A stretch of DNA of 64,000 bases from Fremontodendron californicum (taxonomy: Eukaryota > Streptophyta > Magnoliopsida > Malvales > Malvaceae): positions 23,973,010 through 24,037,009 of the forward strand of contig JAULJL010000002.1 of the NCBI GenBank assembly GCA_030761205.1, in the 5' to 3' direction. The position numbers and the translations under genes were made by a program. The notes below the pieces were generated by a model, which was not told where the DNA came from, did not search any database, and saw nothing but the letters and a program-made list of their open reading frames with translations. Below, one piece after another: positions 1 to 11,879 of this stretch. Each line of letters starts with the position of its first letter. Within the stretch, counting starts at the first letter, position 1.

Positions 1-768
1 AATTGAATGAAAAGAAAGAAAAAGAAAGTATGGAATCCAATGTGACTTCTTCAAAAAAAAAAAAAAAAAAAAAAAAAAAACAAGAATGATGATTATGAAT
101 AGATGTGATTGTGCATAAAATATGTCCCAATGAGGGCACAAATCAAAAGAAAATCACTTGTGCTTAAAAAAAAAATCAGAATTCAAGATTCGAGGTTCTT
201 CATTATAGAGAGGTTTTTACTTTTCTATTTTCTTTGGATCGAGTCTTTTTTTGCTTTTTGTTTTCTTTTCAAAATATTAATGTTGAACATAGGACTAAGA
301 ATGAGTGAGAATGGAAATATTTTGAGAGGATTGATCACATTATTATTATATTTCTTGAGCCTAACTTGTGATAAACCTCAGATTATGTTTGAACATCCCA
401 CCCCTCACTTGTCCATAAGCCTCAGATTCATCTCTGTACCGATCAGATTTGTCGAGTTCACTTGTGAACTGCGGTGACAAGGATCTTAGAATGTGTACTT
501 ATGAAGCTATAGTTTGCCTAGTCCTCCATGGCTAGCTAAAGTCTCGCCAAGAAGGGAGTTCCTCAATCGTTACGGTAATGCCTTCAATTTTAATCTCATT
601 AACCCTTTACTCGAACTTAATATGCCAATGATACTTAATTAGATGCCTTGCCAATTCTTACGCTTGATCTTGCTTGTTTGTTTGAGATCCCTTTAACTTG
701 TTTCCTATTTATTTTTTTCTAGGATTGAGTCGTTGCTAGGGACTAGCAACAATCTAAGTGTGGGGGTG
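1..768 (+). mobile_element. Element N: 3' end of the internal region of a Ty3-type LTR retrotransposon
   Basis: This is the noncoding tail before the 3' LTR of a plus-strand element whose body lies left of the window. The support is its end: a G-rich polypurine tract (AAGTGTGGGGGTG, 756-768) directly abuts an LTR starting with TGATAACTCG. The G-rich tract after a 'gggactagcaac' motif recalls plant Athila/Tat elements, but that assignment is from memory. A 122-codon frame at 109-477 has no recognisable domain and a biased composition, so I do not call it a gene. A poly(A) run is present at about 53-80. Confidence 0.55.
756..768 (+). other. Polypurine tract of element N
   Basis: AAGTGTGGGGGTG lies immediately before the LTR start (TG at 769-770). 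In LTR elements such a tract primes plus-strand DNA synthesis. Its position identifies the following repeat as a 3' LTR. Confidence 0.6.
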
Positions 769-2273
769 TGATAACTCGTATAATTATATAGTTTTTAGTT
801 ATGTTTTATTATTGTTTTGTGTCAAATACGAGTTATTATTGCTTAGTCTAATTGTGTTTATGATCTTTTATATTTTTATGTAATTTGGTGTTTTTCACGA
901 GTTTCTTTGAGTGATTTCAGATTACTAGGTTAAATCAAGAATTAAGGGCAAATCCAATTCAGTTCCAGTTCCGACACCTTTTGCCATATCAGCCATATCT
1001 GGAGTTTCACTGAAGCATTAAGGCTGAAATTTTTACAGTGCACAGTTAAGAGGCATATCTATCTTTTTCATGTTTTACACTTCTTGAAACGGAGTCGTTT
1101 TCCCTAGCGAAATGAACCATCAAGTTGGCTGATGTGCAATGACGTCTGTTCTGACCCGTTTTGGTATTTTGACCATATCTTCTGATCCACATGAGCAAAT
1201 GATCTGATTCCAACGGCTATGGATCCGTAATTGATAGGGGAATATTTTTCTAGAAGACATTTGATCAGATCAAGCCTCCAACATTGATAAAATTAACCAT
1301 CAAGCTGGCTGATCAGAATTGTCATACAATATGACGAAAATTGTTAGAAAAATGCATCCACCTATTATACCTACCTTTGAAATTTATAAAGCTTGTCTCT
1401 TGTCATTTAGCTCTCCAAAATGTGTATAAATAGAGGGCCTTGGATGAGCATTATTGGACATTGGTAGGATATTAGCCATTGTAATAAAATTCTCTAAGTT
1501 TTCTTCTTCTTTCCTTTCTCTAGTTTTCTTTTTCTTTATTTACTTATGTTTCTTACATTTCTTTTCATTTTATTCATATCTAGTATGTGTTGCTAATCAT
1601 ATTGTTGAGGTGATGAGGTGAAGCTCTTGGTAAATGCTAAGGTTAGTCTCTTAAACATGAGCTAAAATGAATCATCATTTATAAACACTAGTATAGATAA
1701 TATTTTCTTTTGGTTTAAAATCATACTTGCAAAGTAGAGATCTTGATTCATTATTGACAATGAAAATGGCACAGTAAATGCTTGGTTTCATAACCTTGAT
1801 TTATTATAGACATATACCTTGGCATAAGGAATGCTTGGACTCTTTTTATGAGTTTTGAGGACACCAAATGAACATAATATCATATGCTATGGACGTTGGA
1901 CAATTTGGACTGAATTGCTAAACCTTCCGATTGGAATCTCCCTTATGTGTGAATTTCAATTGTGTAATAAAACAAGATTAATCTTAGCATAACACCAAGA
2001 GTGGATTCTCTAACCTCAACATCTTTTCTTATTGTTTTGTTTATATGTTGTTTAATTTCTTTTATGTTGTTTTGTTTATTTTGTTCTCTAATATCTTGTT
2101 TATCTTGTTTTGTTGTTGATTCCCTAATATCTTGTTTACTTTCTTTTTCTTATATATTTATAAACTTATACTTACTAATACGCTTCCCTGTGGTTCGACC
2201 TCGGACACCCGAGAATTTATTACTTGAACATAACCTGCACTTGGGTTTACAACTCTTAATTGAGTCTCCATCA
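769..2273 (+). repeat. 3' LTR of element N
   Basis: The repeat starts TGATAACTCG and ends CTCCATCA, giving TG...CA ends and about 1.5 kb. It holds a TATA box (1425-1433) and, about 55 bp further on, AATAAAA (near 1484), as expected for the U3-R boundary. The right end is fixed independently: the DUF7745 reading frame on the minus strand stops aligning with its family at exactly this point, so N inserted into that gene. The 5-bp target copy on this side would be TAAAG (2274-2278). The 5' LTR is outside the window, so length and TSD cannot be confirmed. The 91-codon frame at 2001-2276 lies inside the LTR and is a chance ORF. Confidence 0.7.
1425..1433 (+). promoter_or_regulatory. TATA box of the element N LTR
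   Basis: TATAAATAG follows AT-rich U3 sequence and precedes a purine-rich start region. It is in the right place, about 45% into the LTR, to be the retrotransposon promoter. Confidence 0.5.
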
Positions 2274-3005
2274 TAAAGAAGCTGTATACAACCTATAAAA
2301 TGCCCTTTTCCTTCCCGTCTACAGAAATTCAGAGATCGGATTGTTTCTGCTATAATTGTCGGGGCTGTGTTTATCCTCTACTCAAGCCTATCATGTCTTT
2401 GGGAAGATAACTAAACCATAGATAGCCAGAGCAAAAATATTTCTAACTGTCTCCTTGCTTGAATGGCTGTGGATTAAGGTCCGTAAAACATCCCATGATA
2501 TACAGTAGCTTACCCCCTTTCGGACAACATGGCTTTCAACCCAATTTCTTTCCATTCCCAGAATTTTAGACATCTTTTTCTTGAAACCTAGCATCTTTGT
2601 ATCCTCCAAATAAATACGGTCGGGAATAACGTTCTCAATATGCAGCAAGGTCGAGTATTCCTCTATGGTTAGAGTCATATCCTCTCGGTTGAAAGTAAAA
2701 CACCGATACGCGAGATTCCAAAATTACACCACAGCCCGGATCACCTCACCACTGACCTTAACCTGAACTAATAGTGCTATGTCCCCATAAGTCTGAGCAA
2801 AGGCTTTTTTTTCTGATATGTTCCACTGATTCCAAATATCCATCAATTCCCGAAGATCATTTTGCCTGATAGTAAAATCAACCTCGACTGGCAATACTGA
2901 CACATATCCCATTTTCAAACAATCTCCATTATCCTGCTGACCTTTCTCGGACTATTTTCGAACCTCTAAATTTTTCTCGACCACTGAGACATTCTGACCC
3001 TCCAT
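2274..3005 (-). pseudogene. DUF7745 protein gene, probable ORF1 of element L, broken and truncated
   Basis: Read on the minus strand from the ATG at 3005, the frame gives MEGQNVSVVEKN, then an in-frame TAG (about codon 18), NDLRELMDIWNQW, a second in-frame stop (TAA at 2721-2723) where the family has glutamine, then FTFNREDMTLTIEEYSTLL, CISWDVLRTL and FALAIYGLVIFPK. After that comes a small deletion with frameshift near 2380-2393, then a recognisable tail with AETIRSLNFCRREGKG and FIGCIQL. These are the landmark segments of DUF7745, a plant family of unknown function found near retrotransposons. The C-terminus is cut by the insertion of element N. The gene follows the leader of L directly, the place where Ogre elements carry their extra ORF1. 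That equivalence is my inference. The reading frame is dead: two stops, one frameshift, and loss of the end. Confidence 0.72.
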
Positions 3006-3966
3006 GGAAGCCCTTTTGGTTGAATATTATCCCGAGACCAATAACCTTCCATGTGCAAAAATGATGACAAGAATGCAAAAAACAAAAAACAACAACAAAA
3101 AGAAAATTAATTAGTAACGGGAATAAATTCGAATAATACAAAAAACATATAATTCAAAATAATAATTATCCCTGAGGATGCCAACAAAATTTCGACATTA
3201 TAACATCCTGGGACGACACACCAACACTTATTACGGGCATTGTGATGTATGTTCATCATTTTTCGATTTTCAAAAATATACTTATTCGGAAAGTAGAATA
3301 GAAGGTAAAAGGATTGGAAATATTCCTCCATGTGTTCTTAACTTTGGGATATCTAATTGGAAATCCGGCATGGCTTCGCCTAGGTTTACTATATGAAGGT
3401 GAATTAGTTCTAAAAGCACTGAATTGTTCCTCACTGTCGTCGGTGAAGGCTAGTAAGGCACCCCGATAAAAGCGGGTTCAATTCGTTAGAGTCTATTTCC
3501 CTAGCCCATGTGGATTGTTAATCACGAAGGCTTAGGTAATTTAGTATTCCGGAAGTGTTTCACTAGCCCATGCGGATTGTTAATCACGAAGGCTTAGTTA
3601 CTTTGCTCCCACCTAAAAGGACATAACTCGGGTATAGGGCTCATGATATGCAAATGCACGTGTAGTGTGTGAGGAGAAATAACAAACTTTTCACCACCTA
3701 TTCTACATCCCTTATTCTAAATGCCCCAACAAGATTAAACAACATAAGTCATCAATTAATCAATAAATGAATATATGCACCAAAATAACCAGAGAACGAT
3801 TATAATATGTATGCACATGAATATGGACATATTTAAAAACATTTTATTATTTTTGAAATTATCCTTTTTTTTTTTTAAATGTGGGAATCAAAATTAAATA
3901 CCAATTATACCAACAAAACTGAGACTTTGATAACACATGACTAATTCTAGGCCTGACTCTCTAATA
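3006..3966 (-). other. Untranslated leader of element L
   Basis: This stretch lies between the primer-binding site and the DUF7745 start and matches, in the same order, the leaders of P (30635-32205) and M (47258-48514). Shared landmarks are an 'acgaaggcttag' segment that occurs twice (near 3515 and 3585, an internal duplication of about 60 bp also present in P) and a block near 3300-3450 that is open antisense in P and M. No coding function on the minus strand is evident. Confidence 0.65.
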
Positions 3967-3985
3967 GTCCCCAGTGGAGTCGCCA
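3967..3985 (-). promoter_or_regulatory. Primer-binding site of element L
   Basis: On the minus strand this reads TGGCGACTCCACTGGGGAC, three bases from the LTR end (spacer GCT). The identical site with the same spacing occurs in P, and a one- or two-base variant in M. Ogre elements are known to prime from tRNA-Arg. I can only match the first seven bases and an inner TGGG to a remembered tRNA-Arg(UCG) 3' end, so the tRNA is tentative. Confidence 0.7.
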
Positions 3986-3988
3986 AGC

Positions 3989-6900
3989 TGTCACAACCTA
4001 AAAAATAACAAGTCTCATCGCAAGACTTTATTATTCGTTAAGCGTGACATCAAAAAAACCGAGAAAAAGTCGACTTAATTCCTCAGAAAATTGAAGGTTT
4101 TGAAAATAACCTTGAAAAATACATGGGGTCGCCACCAATCTTTTTTGGGTAGGTGTGATCGGCCACCTATTAAAACCGGTTTTATAAAACATTTTAAAAT
4201 TAATTAAAATATTTTTTAAAACAAATTTCACGTCTGCGTTTTAAACCAGAGAAATCAAAGAAGTGGGTTCGGGACTCGGTTACGTGTGGGAAAGATTAGC
4301 ACCCCCACAACGCCCGTATAAAACGGTACCTTATTAATCATGTGTTATCTCAAGTCTCGGTAAAAAAGTCGATTTTTATTTTTGTATTTCAAGTTATTTC
4401 CCAATTTAAAGAAAAATAATTCCATTTTTTTATTGAAAATGATCCGGAATTATTAATTCAAAATTTTCCTATATTTCCCTAGCAAAATATAGAAATTTTT
4501 ATTATTTTGAAAAAAATTTCGAATCATTCTCGTTTTAAAGAAGATATTCCGTTATTAGTGATAATTGATGATATCCTCCCTAGAAAACCCGGCAGAGAAC
4601 TCATGAATTGTTTTAACTCGGGAATATCTTTATTTTATTGAAAATCATTACCTTTTTCAAAACATTTAAAAAATATATATGAATATGTGTGACATAAATA
4701 AAATGACATAGCAAAGTCTAGATAATATAATGCAACCTAAATGGTATGATATAATTTAAATGTCTTAGCATATTCTAAATGAAATGAAATATCCTAAGTC
4801 ATATGATATATTCTAAATAAAATGAAATGAAATGACCTAGGTAACATGATATATTCTATATGAAATGTAATATCCTAAGTCACATGATATATTCTAAATG
4901 GAATAAAATGATATAAATGACATGGCAAATATAAATGATATGGCATATAATCTAAATGACATGAAACATAAAATAATGCTATCATATAATATGCGTGAAA
5001 ATAAAAATGAAAATAATAATGCATGAACATAGTATATGCTAAATAATGTGACAAAAATAAATAACTAAATAAAAGCATAGGATATCATGAAATATTAACA
5101 TAGCAATTAATATAGTATGCATAAATATGGAAATTAACAATTAATATAATATCAAAATATTAAATTAAAGATAATAACACCATCATGAAAATTAACATAG
5201 CAAAAATCACATATTATATAGTATGCATAAATATGGAAAATGCAATGCATGAGAATGTATTTTTTTCTTTAATTAAGAAAATCCGTATATCTAAAAAGAT
5301 ATCTAGCTACCTTAGGAAAATATATCAAATTAAATATTCTAAAACCAAAATACTTTGTGATTGTTTGAAAATAATTTTGAAAAGCTTAGATTAAAAATAA
5401 AAACTTAGCTAAACCCCTTTTTAAATGGCTCTAATTTCCTAAGTTTAAAATCCCGGACTTGACCACCCTTAACCCGATATTTAAAAAATCATTTTTAGAG
5501 TTTAAAAAGGCTTAGAAACTACCCTAAGTTAGTAGCTAAACTTCCTAATCAGCCCCCTCTAAGTAACTTAACCAAAACAGAAAAAATGATTTTTCTTCAA
5601 ATTCAATTCTGCCTCTACTGTCCAGTTTTAAAGCCCGATTTTTTACCCTATTTTTAAAAAAATATAAAAAACATATTGGAGACTCAGGAAAACTACACGG
5701 AAAAAAATTGGCTTAATTTTTTTATTAAAGATGACTGCCCAGTAAAATCGAGAAAGTACTAGTACTAGGTGAAAAAACTGTTTTGCCAAAACACATTCTT
5801 TTGCCTTTGATAAAATCATTTAAAAATCAAAGTAAAAATTCTAGAGACTCTCCAAAAGACTCACAAACAGTAGCTAACACTTTTGAAAAGTTAGACAAAA
5901 ATTGGCTAAGTAAAAAAAATCACAAAGGTTGAATAATCAATTTGACAACTCTTTAATTTTCCACAAGTATGCTCAAAATGAGCATGACTTTGAACCATTG
6001 ATTGGTCTAAGTCATAAATCATGTGGCAATGACATGAAATGCATGAAAATACAGCAAATATGATGCATGAAATGCATGATTTAAGACCTAAATGACATGA
6101 AAAATGCATGGCTTAGAGAATATGACCTAGACCTAATTGAACTTGCATGGCATTTAATGCAACCTAGGTCTAAAATGCATGAATATGCATGGCAAAGCAA
6201 ACCAATCCTAAACCTAAAGAATGCATGGCAATAACACAAACGTATAGCATGCTTAAACAAAATACACAACCAAATATCATGAAAATGCAAACCTATCAAC
6301 TAGCATAATAAAAAATGCACACACAAAGCTTAAAAGAGAGAGGTGGCCGAATGGTCCCATACTTTAAAATGAGCATGGCATTTTCACAAAAACATGATAT
6401 ACTAACATGCAAGATTATAGAATAATACTCAAATTATGCAAATATAAAGTAAAGGCTTGAAAACCAATAGGCATTTTCACAAACACATGGATTAACAAAA
6501 TGTAAAACATAAACAAACTTAAACATTTTGAAAACAGAAAATCAAAAATGCAAGATAAGTAAAATAAACATGATAACAAGATAATAGACTCAAAAATGGA
6601 AACAATCAAGCAACCATATCAAAACAAGCTTCAAGTTTATGTATTTGAAGAATATTTAAAGCATCAAAACTTGTTAAATATCATGAATAACATGAAATAA
6701 AAATGCAAATAGCAACTATATCAAAACAATAGCCATTCAGCCAACCCAAAAAACAAAAGAAAATAAATTTCTCAAAGCTTTTTCCAAGAAAGTATAAAGA
6801 AGAACTTAAAGGAGAAACTTAAAAACACTTATTTTAAAGAAGAAAATCAAAAGAAACTCACCAAAATAGCAATCAAACCAGCAAATCAAGAATAGAAAAT

Positions 6901-8730
6901 CAAGGAGAGTGCAAGAGTATGGTGCAATAAACAACCTCTAGAAGCTATATTGCAAGCATTTTCTCTTCTAACTTTCTTTTCTTTTCTAAACTTTTCTTTT
7001 TGCCATTCAAAAAAATGGAGAGAAAAATCATCCAAAACAACAGTGAATAGCTGAAAATAAAAGAGAGACCCCCTTCACCTTGTAGTGGCCGAATGGCCTT
7101 CTAGAGGTAGGATGTTGTCATTTTTTTTCAACCAATTTTGATCCAAAAGCTATTAATCCAAGATGCTTAAAATGTGAAATTATCACCCTTAGATTAGGTA
7201 ATTAGCTATCCACAATTACAGCTATTCAAGAATCTTAAGCCATTACGTTGACATTCTCCCTCTTCATGCATTGGTCCATGTGGCTCAATTACAAAGGCTT
7301 GATCAAAAAAATAACTACCTTCCTCTTCATTGTTGGCCTTTTGATAAAAAATAAAAAATATCTTCCCACCATTGGGCCTTTGCCAGCTGACCCCTCATCT
7401 TCCAGCCCATGCTTCATTTTTTAAAAGGCAAGAAAAGCCCTTTTCGATTTCTTGGATAAAATGACCTTTTTGCCCCCAAATGTAAATAAATAGAAAACGG
7501 ACTCCAAATTCAAATTTTCTTTTTTCAATACTTCTAAAATAATAAAAAATTGAATTCTGGAGGTTTCCAAAATTTTTCGAGCCCATTTGCTATTTCTTTG
7601 GATTTTTTCTTCCAAAATTACCCTTTTGTGCTCCCAAACTTTACCATTTTTTAAACGAGCTCCAAATCCAGATTTTTCTTCACCAATCTCTTCCAAATAA
7701 TTTAAAAGTATGATCTGGAAGTTCCATAATCTTTGGAACTCATTTTGTATTTTTTCAGGAATTATCTGCTTGAATTACTACATAGTGGGCTAGGGATTTG
7801 GCCATTTTGCAAACGAACTCCGAATTCGGATTTTCTTTTTCCAAACTCTTCAAAATAATTAAGGAGTGGGATCTACAAATTTTCAGAATTGTTGGAGTTC
7901 ATTTGCTATTTTTTCGGGATTTATCTTCTTGAATTTCTACATAGAGGACCCAGGATTTGGCCATTTTGCAAATGAACTCGGAATCCAGATTTTCTTTCGC
8001 CAATCTCTTCAAAACGATTTAAGAATGAGATCTGCAAATTTTTAGAATTTTTGGAGTTCATTTGCTATTTTTCCCAAATTTTCCAATTTTGCCCTTTTGC
8101 CTCCGAAACCCGGTTTTGCTCAAAACAAGTCCGATTTTCAGATTTTCTTCAAACTGAGCCTTAGGCTATCCTTGTTTAATCACTCCTCAATTAGGGGTTT
8201 TAGTCTTACCGAATCGAGCCATTCTGTAATTCTTCCAAATTTCACCGAAATCTATCAAAAACCCTAATTCTCGATTTTCTTCCGAATTGACTTTTCTTTC
8301 AGTTTTTCTTTCAAGTAGCTTCTCCATTACCTGTAGTCAGTGCTTATCTTTCATTTGGAAACTTCAATTTCAACCAATTTGATCGTTTAAGCATTTTTCC
8401 CCAAATTTCCCGAACTAGGGTTTAGTTCCGACTAAATCTCGGTAATCCAACTTCCGAACTCCATATCTTTTGTTGCAGACCTCGGATTATCAAAATTATT
8501 TCGCCATTTTGCAATTGAACTTCAAATCTTGATTTTGAAAGTGGGTTGACTTTTCCAGTAGTTGACTTTTTAGGGTTGACTTTTCAAGTTTGACTTTTTA
8601 TGCTCACCTTCATAGACTAAGTCTCGGAATACCACCTGCAGGATGAAAAAAGTCTTTTTACATTCTGAAACATCAATTTAGGAAGAAAACAAACTTGTTT
8701 TAGTGGTCTGGACAAAATTAGGTGTTTACA
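3989..8730 (-). repeat. 5' LTR of element L (Ogre-like, about 4.74 kb)
   Basis: On the minus strand it begins TGTAAACACCTAATTTTGTC (8730 leftward) and ends GGTTGTGACA at 3989, followed by the primer-binding site. It aligns along its whole length with the LTRs of P and with solo LTR S. Internal landmarks are the U3 sub-repeats of about 159 bp (within 7560-8110), a 'ccgaatgg' motif near 7085 and 6350, AT-rich short repeats (4680-5200), a conserved 'ggtgctaatc' block near 4290, and a 19-nt stem-loop at 4010-4028. The right border coincides with the start of a 64-bp satellite unit that belongs to M, so GGGCC (8731-8735) is the predicted target copy. Frames inside (for example 7421-7696, 5906-6299) are shadows of low-complexity DNA. 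Confidence 0.88.
4010..4028 (-). other. Stem-loop near the 3' end of the L LTR
   Basis: AAGTCT-(TGCGATG)-AGACTT on the minus strand forms a six-base-pair stem about 20 bp from the LTR end. The same structure is kept in P (30573-30591 and 44515-44533) and S (17781-17799) and is decayed in M. Confidence 0.5.
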
Positions 8731-9293
8731 GGGCCTAAATCACTTTTATGCCAGTTATATTGGGCTCAACCACATCTAACGTGCCAACTTCACTGGGCCT
8801 AAATCACTTTTCTGCTAGTTACATTGGGCTCAACCAAATCTAACGTGCCAACTTCACTGGGCCTAAATCACTTTTATGCTAGCTATATTGGGCTCAACCA
8901 AATCTAACGTGCCAACTTCACTAGGCTTACTCTATTTTTGTGCCAGCTATATTGGGCTCAACCACATCTAACGTGCCAACTTCACTGGGCCTAAATCACT
9001 TTTATGCCAGCTATATTGGGCTCAACCACATCTAATATGCCAACTTCACTGGGCCTAAATAACTTTTACGCCAGCTATATTGAGCTCAACCAAATCTAAC
9101 GTGCTAACTTCACTAGGCTTACTCTATTTTTGTGCCAACTATATTGGGCTCAACCAAATCTAAAATGCCAACTTCACTGGGCCTAAATCACTTTTATGCA
9201 AGCTATATTGGGCTTAATCACATCTAATATGCCAACTTCACTGGGCTCAAACCATAACTGCCAGCTTACATTGGGCTTAACTAAATCTTTCGC
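8731..9293. repeat. 64-bp tandem satellite, about 8.8 copies, in the 3' region of element M
   Basis: The unit begins GGGCCTAAATCACTTTTATG, contains TTGGGCTCAACCA and ends CCAACTTCACT. Starts fall at 8731, 8795, 8859, 8923, 8987, 9051, 9115, 9179 and 9243, a fixed 64-bp spacing. Units 4 and 7 share a variant start (AGGCTTACTCTATTTTTG), 192 bp apart, which suggests three-unit higher-order amplification. Large Ogre-type elements often carry such arrays between the coding part and the 3' LTR, and P has an unrelated array at the same place. Confidence 0.9.
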
Positions 9294-11879
9294 TTGAAAA
9301 AATCCTCCTTCGAGGCTCCACAAGTTCAAAATATCTCATCGAAAATCATTTTCATTTTTTGAAAATTCTCATCATCTTGAGATTTTTCAATACTCTCTTG
9401 ATTTCATCAGCCTAAAATAATACTCACATCTTTTCTTTTCAAACAAACTTTAGTTTTTCTTCTTTTCTTCAACAGATTCTTTCTTCTAAATCTAAAGAAG
9501 GCCCTTCCCCTTTTTAGGAAACCTATCTTCTTTTCCTTTGTGTCTTTTCAATGCTCGACAAATATAATGATCAAATGTATGGATGCAAAAAACCGATGTA
9601 ACTTGCAAAAATGCAGAGCACATGTTCATTACATGATGCACGAATGCTCATGACTACATTTCACATTAAGAGAATGTTAAGAGAGTTGATCATCTCCTTT
9701 TTTTTCTTCGTGTCTTCGCAAGGTTTCTTGTTGGAAGGAGTGATTCCTGCCCCTTGTCTATATTTCCCAATTCATCTTGTTGGAAGAAATTGCATGGTTT
9801 CGTATTCCCAATTTGTCCTTGCCCCAGCAAATTCTTTCTTTTCAATTATCTGGTTAAAACCAAAACACAAAGTCAAACGTTATTTAAACTCATAATTTCA
9901 TGCCCCTGAACAAAATGAACTTTTTGCTAGAGCATATCCGCATCTCAATTTTAGTTTGTTCTTCCTAAGTCATGTCAATTTTATTTCTTCCAAAGCATGT
10001 GAAATTGAAGTCTTTCAGAAATAGGTGATCATCTTTAGAGACATTTCTAAGCGAGATGGGAAATTAGCCTCACTTTTTCGAGTGATTTGAACGGTTTAAT
10101 GCAACAAGGTCAATGGGCTGATGCAATAGGGTCTGGATTTGTCTAGAAAAGCTTTTCATCTTGACAAAGAGGAGAAGGTGAATATCCTTTTGTCTCGGCT
10201 CATGATTAAGTTTTTTTAAAATATGAATCCCTTAAAACCAAACACATTTTTCTTTTTTTTGGAAAAAGTTTTAATTAAATCTCATCAATCCTCCAATCTC
10301 TAAATATGGCATTTTGATAAGTGTTAACCTTAGCCATGATGGGTTCAACGTTGGAAGAAAAAAAGGTTTAACTTTCTAAAATCAATTCCAAAGAAAAGGC
10401 TGTCCTTTTGGTATATCTAAGAATTCCTTGATGCTCCTTGTATTTCTCAAACTAATGGCTTCGGCAATATCAATATATGGAATTAGAATTTCTTCTTACT
10501 CTGCTCTAGACTGCCCGTTTTTGGGTTTTCACCCTAGAGCTTCATTGTCTCTCTCTTTTTCTTTGTTCCATCATGCATCTGAGAATTCTAAATTCTTCCA
10601 CAATGAAATGATAATTCGATGAGATGGGATAAAATCTAAGAGAAACTTTCCTAGTTAAATATCCATGCTTGATCAAAAATGGACTTTTAAAGCACGTAAC
10701 GTAGGCCAAGGTTCAGGGTTCCGAAAGAAAGGATAAGTAGGCTCAAAATATGTGTTTGAGGGAAATCAGACCAAGGATCATTTCATGAAGAGGATTCCCT
10801 TTGAAACATTTGTCCCTTTTGGACTTCTCTTTCCTTCTTTTGAGTTTTGCTTATTTTCTTCTTTGTTCTTGGCTTTCAATTTGCCATATCTTTCACACAC
10901 ATTTTTTGTGTGTGTTTCATTCTTGGCTTTCAGTTCGCCATCTTTTCTCTTTTTTCTTTTCCCTTCTTTTTTCTTGTATCTTCATTTTGACAGAGTAAGC
11001 CCGTACTTGTTTGGGAGCTCAATTGCTTTGTCTCTGTCTCCCAGTCGGGACTTATTTCAGCATGATTTTTGAGAAAATCCTTCCTCATTTTTACCCCCAG
11101 TGTGCAGAGTGATCCTTGATCTGAGTTCAAAGAAAAAGAATTCTTTAAGCTCAAAAGGCATGACTATGGATAATTTCTCTTTGTGAAAGGGATATGAAAG
11201 ACGGCCATTTCTCATATCAAGTATGAATATTCTCCTTGAAAAGCAATCCTCAAGGGGAATAGATAATCAGAATTTCATTTTGCATTTGGAATCATTCGAA
11301 TTCTCACATTCATGATGTCACAATATTTTTTCTTTTTGTTGCATGCCCAAAAAATTCATGCGTGATTCATTTTCAGCCATTGAAGTGAAGGTCTTTTGGT
11401 TTGTGAGAATCCTGCTGTGAAGGAGCATCTCAGATTTTATATTTGAGCTTCTCGCTAAATGAACTTGTTTGGGTTTCAATTTCTTCAATGTGTTTCCAAC
11501 ACATGGGGAGAGAAAAAGAAAGGTGTTCCAGTTCATCCTTTGGTTCATGTGCCCATAAATCAAGGTATGGAAAAAGGCCTAGAGATTTGGCATTTGGATT
11601 CTTTCAAAGGGATTCAAAGGTTTCAAATCTTTGAGTTTTTGCTATGATTTATAACATGGCATAACCTTAACACGTATCAAACTACCTAATCTAGATCTTT
11701 TGGAAGATTGTCATGTTTGCTTGACTTTCAAGAAATCTACGAAAGAATTTTTCAAATTTTCATTACTCATGGCCTCGATAAAGGTTATTCTTTGGGGCGT
11801 TTGAGTGGTCTTTATTTAACTCGCCTATGATCTACACACATGTGGAGGTAAGGTGCTTCCTAGGAATCTATCCCTCATG
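9294..11879 (-). other. Noncoding 3' internal region of element M (first part)
   Basis: Read on the minus strand, 10590-11170 matches P in the same relative place (about 36480-37050). Shared landmarks include a 'cctcaaacac' motif, a 'gcctatttatcctttc'-type motif, 'acgtgctttaaaagtcc' and 'tcatcgaattatcatttca'. No protease, reverse transcriptase or integrase similarity is visible on either strand. Open frames on the plus strand (9611-9895, 10428-10622, 10752-11072, 11443-11647) are the antisense of a purine-rich stretch and are not conserved as proteins. Confidence 0.7.

Noticed and set aside
53..80. Poly(A) run as a LINE or SINE tail
   Set aside because: No target duplication or LINE/SINE body; it lies inside element N.
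109..477. 122-codon plus-strand frame at the left edge
   Set aside because: Phe/Leu-rich, no domain, lies in the noncoding tail before a polypurine tract.
3989..8730. LTR shared by two tandem minus-strand elements (PBS on one side, internal DNA on the other)
   Set aside because: No polypurine tract borders the right end and the border falls inside a satellite, so an insertion of L into M is simpler.
8731..9293. CRISPR-like array
   Set aside because: The repeats are contiguous 64-bp units without spacers, in a plant retrotransposon.
10752..11154. Plus- and minus-strand frames of 65-106 codons
   Set aside because: Antisense or sense shadows of a purine/pyrimidine-rich stretch also present in P, not conserved as protein.
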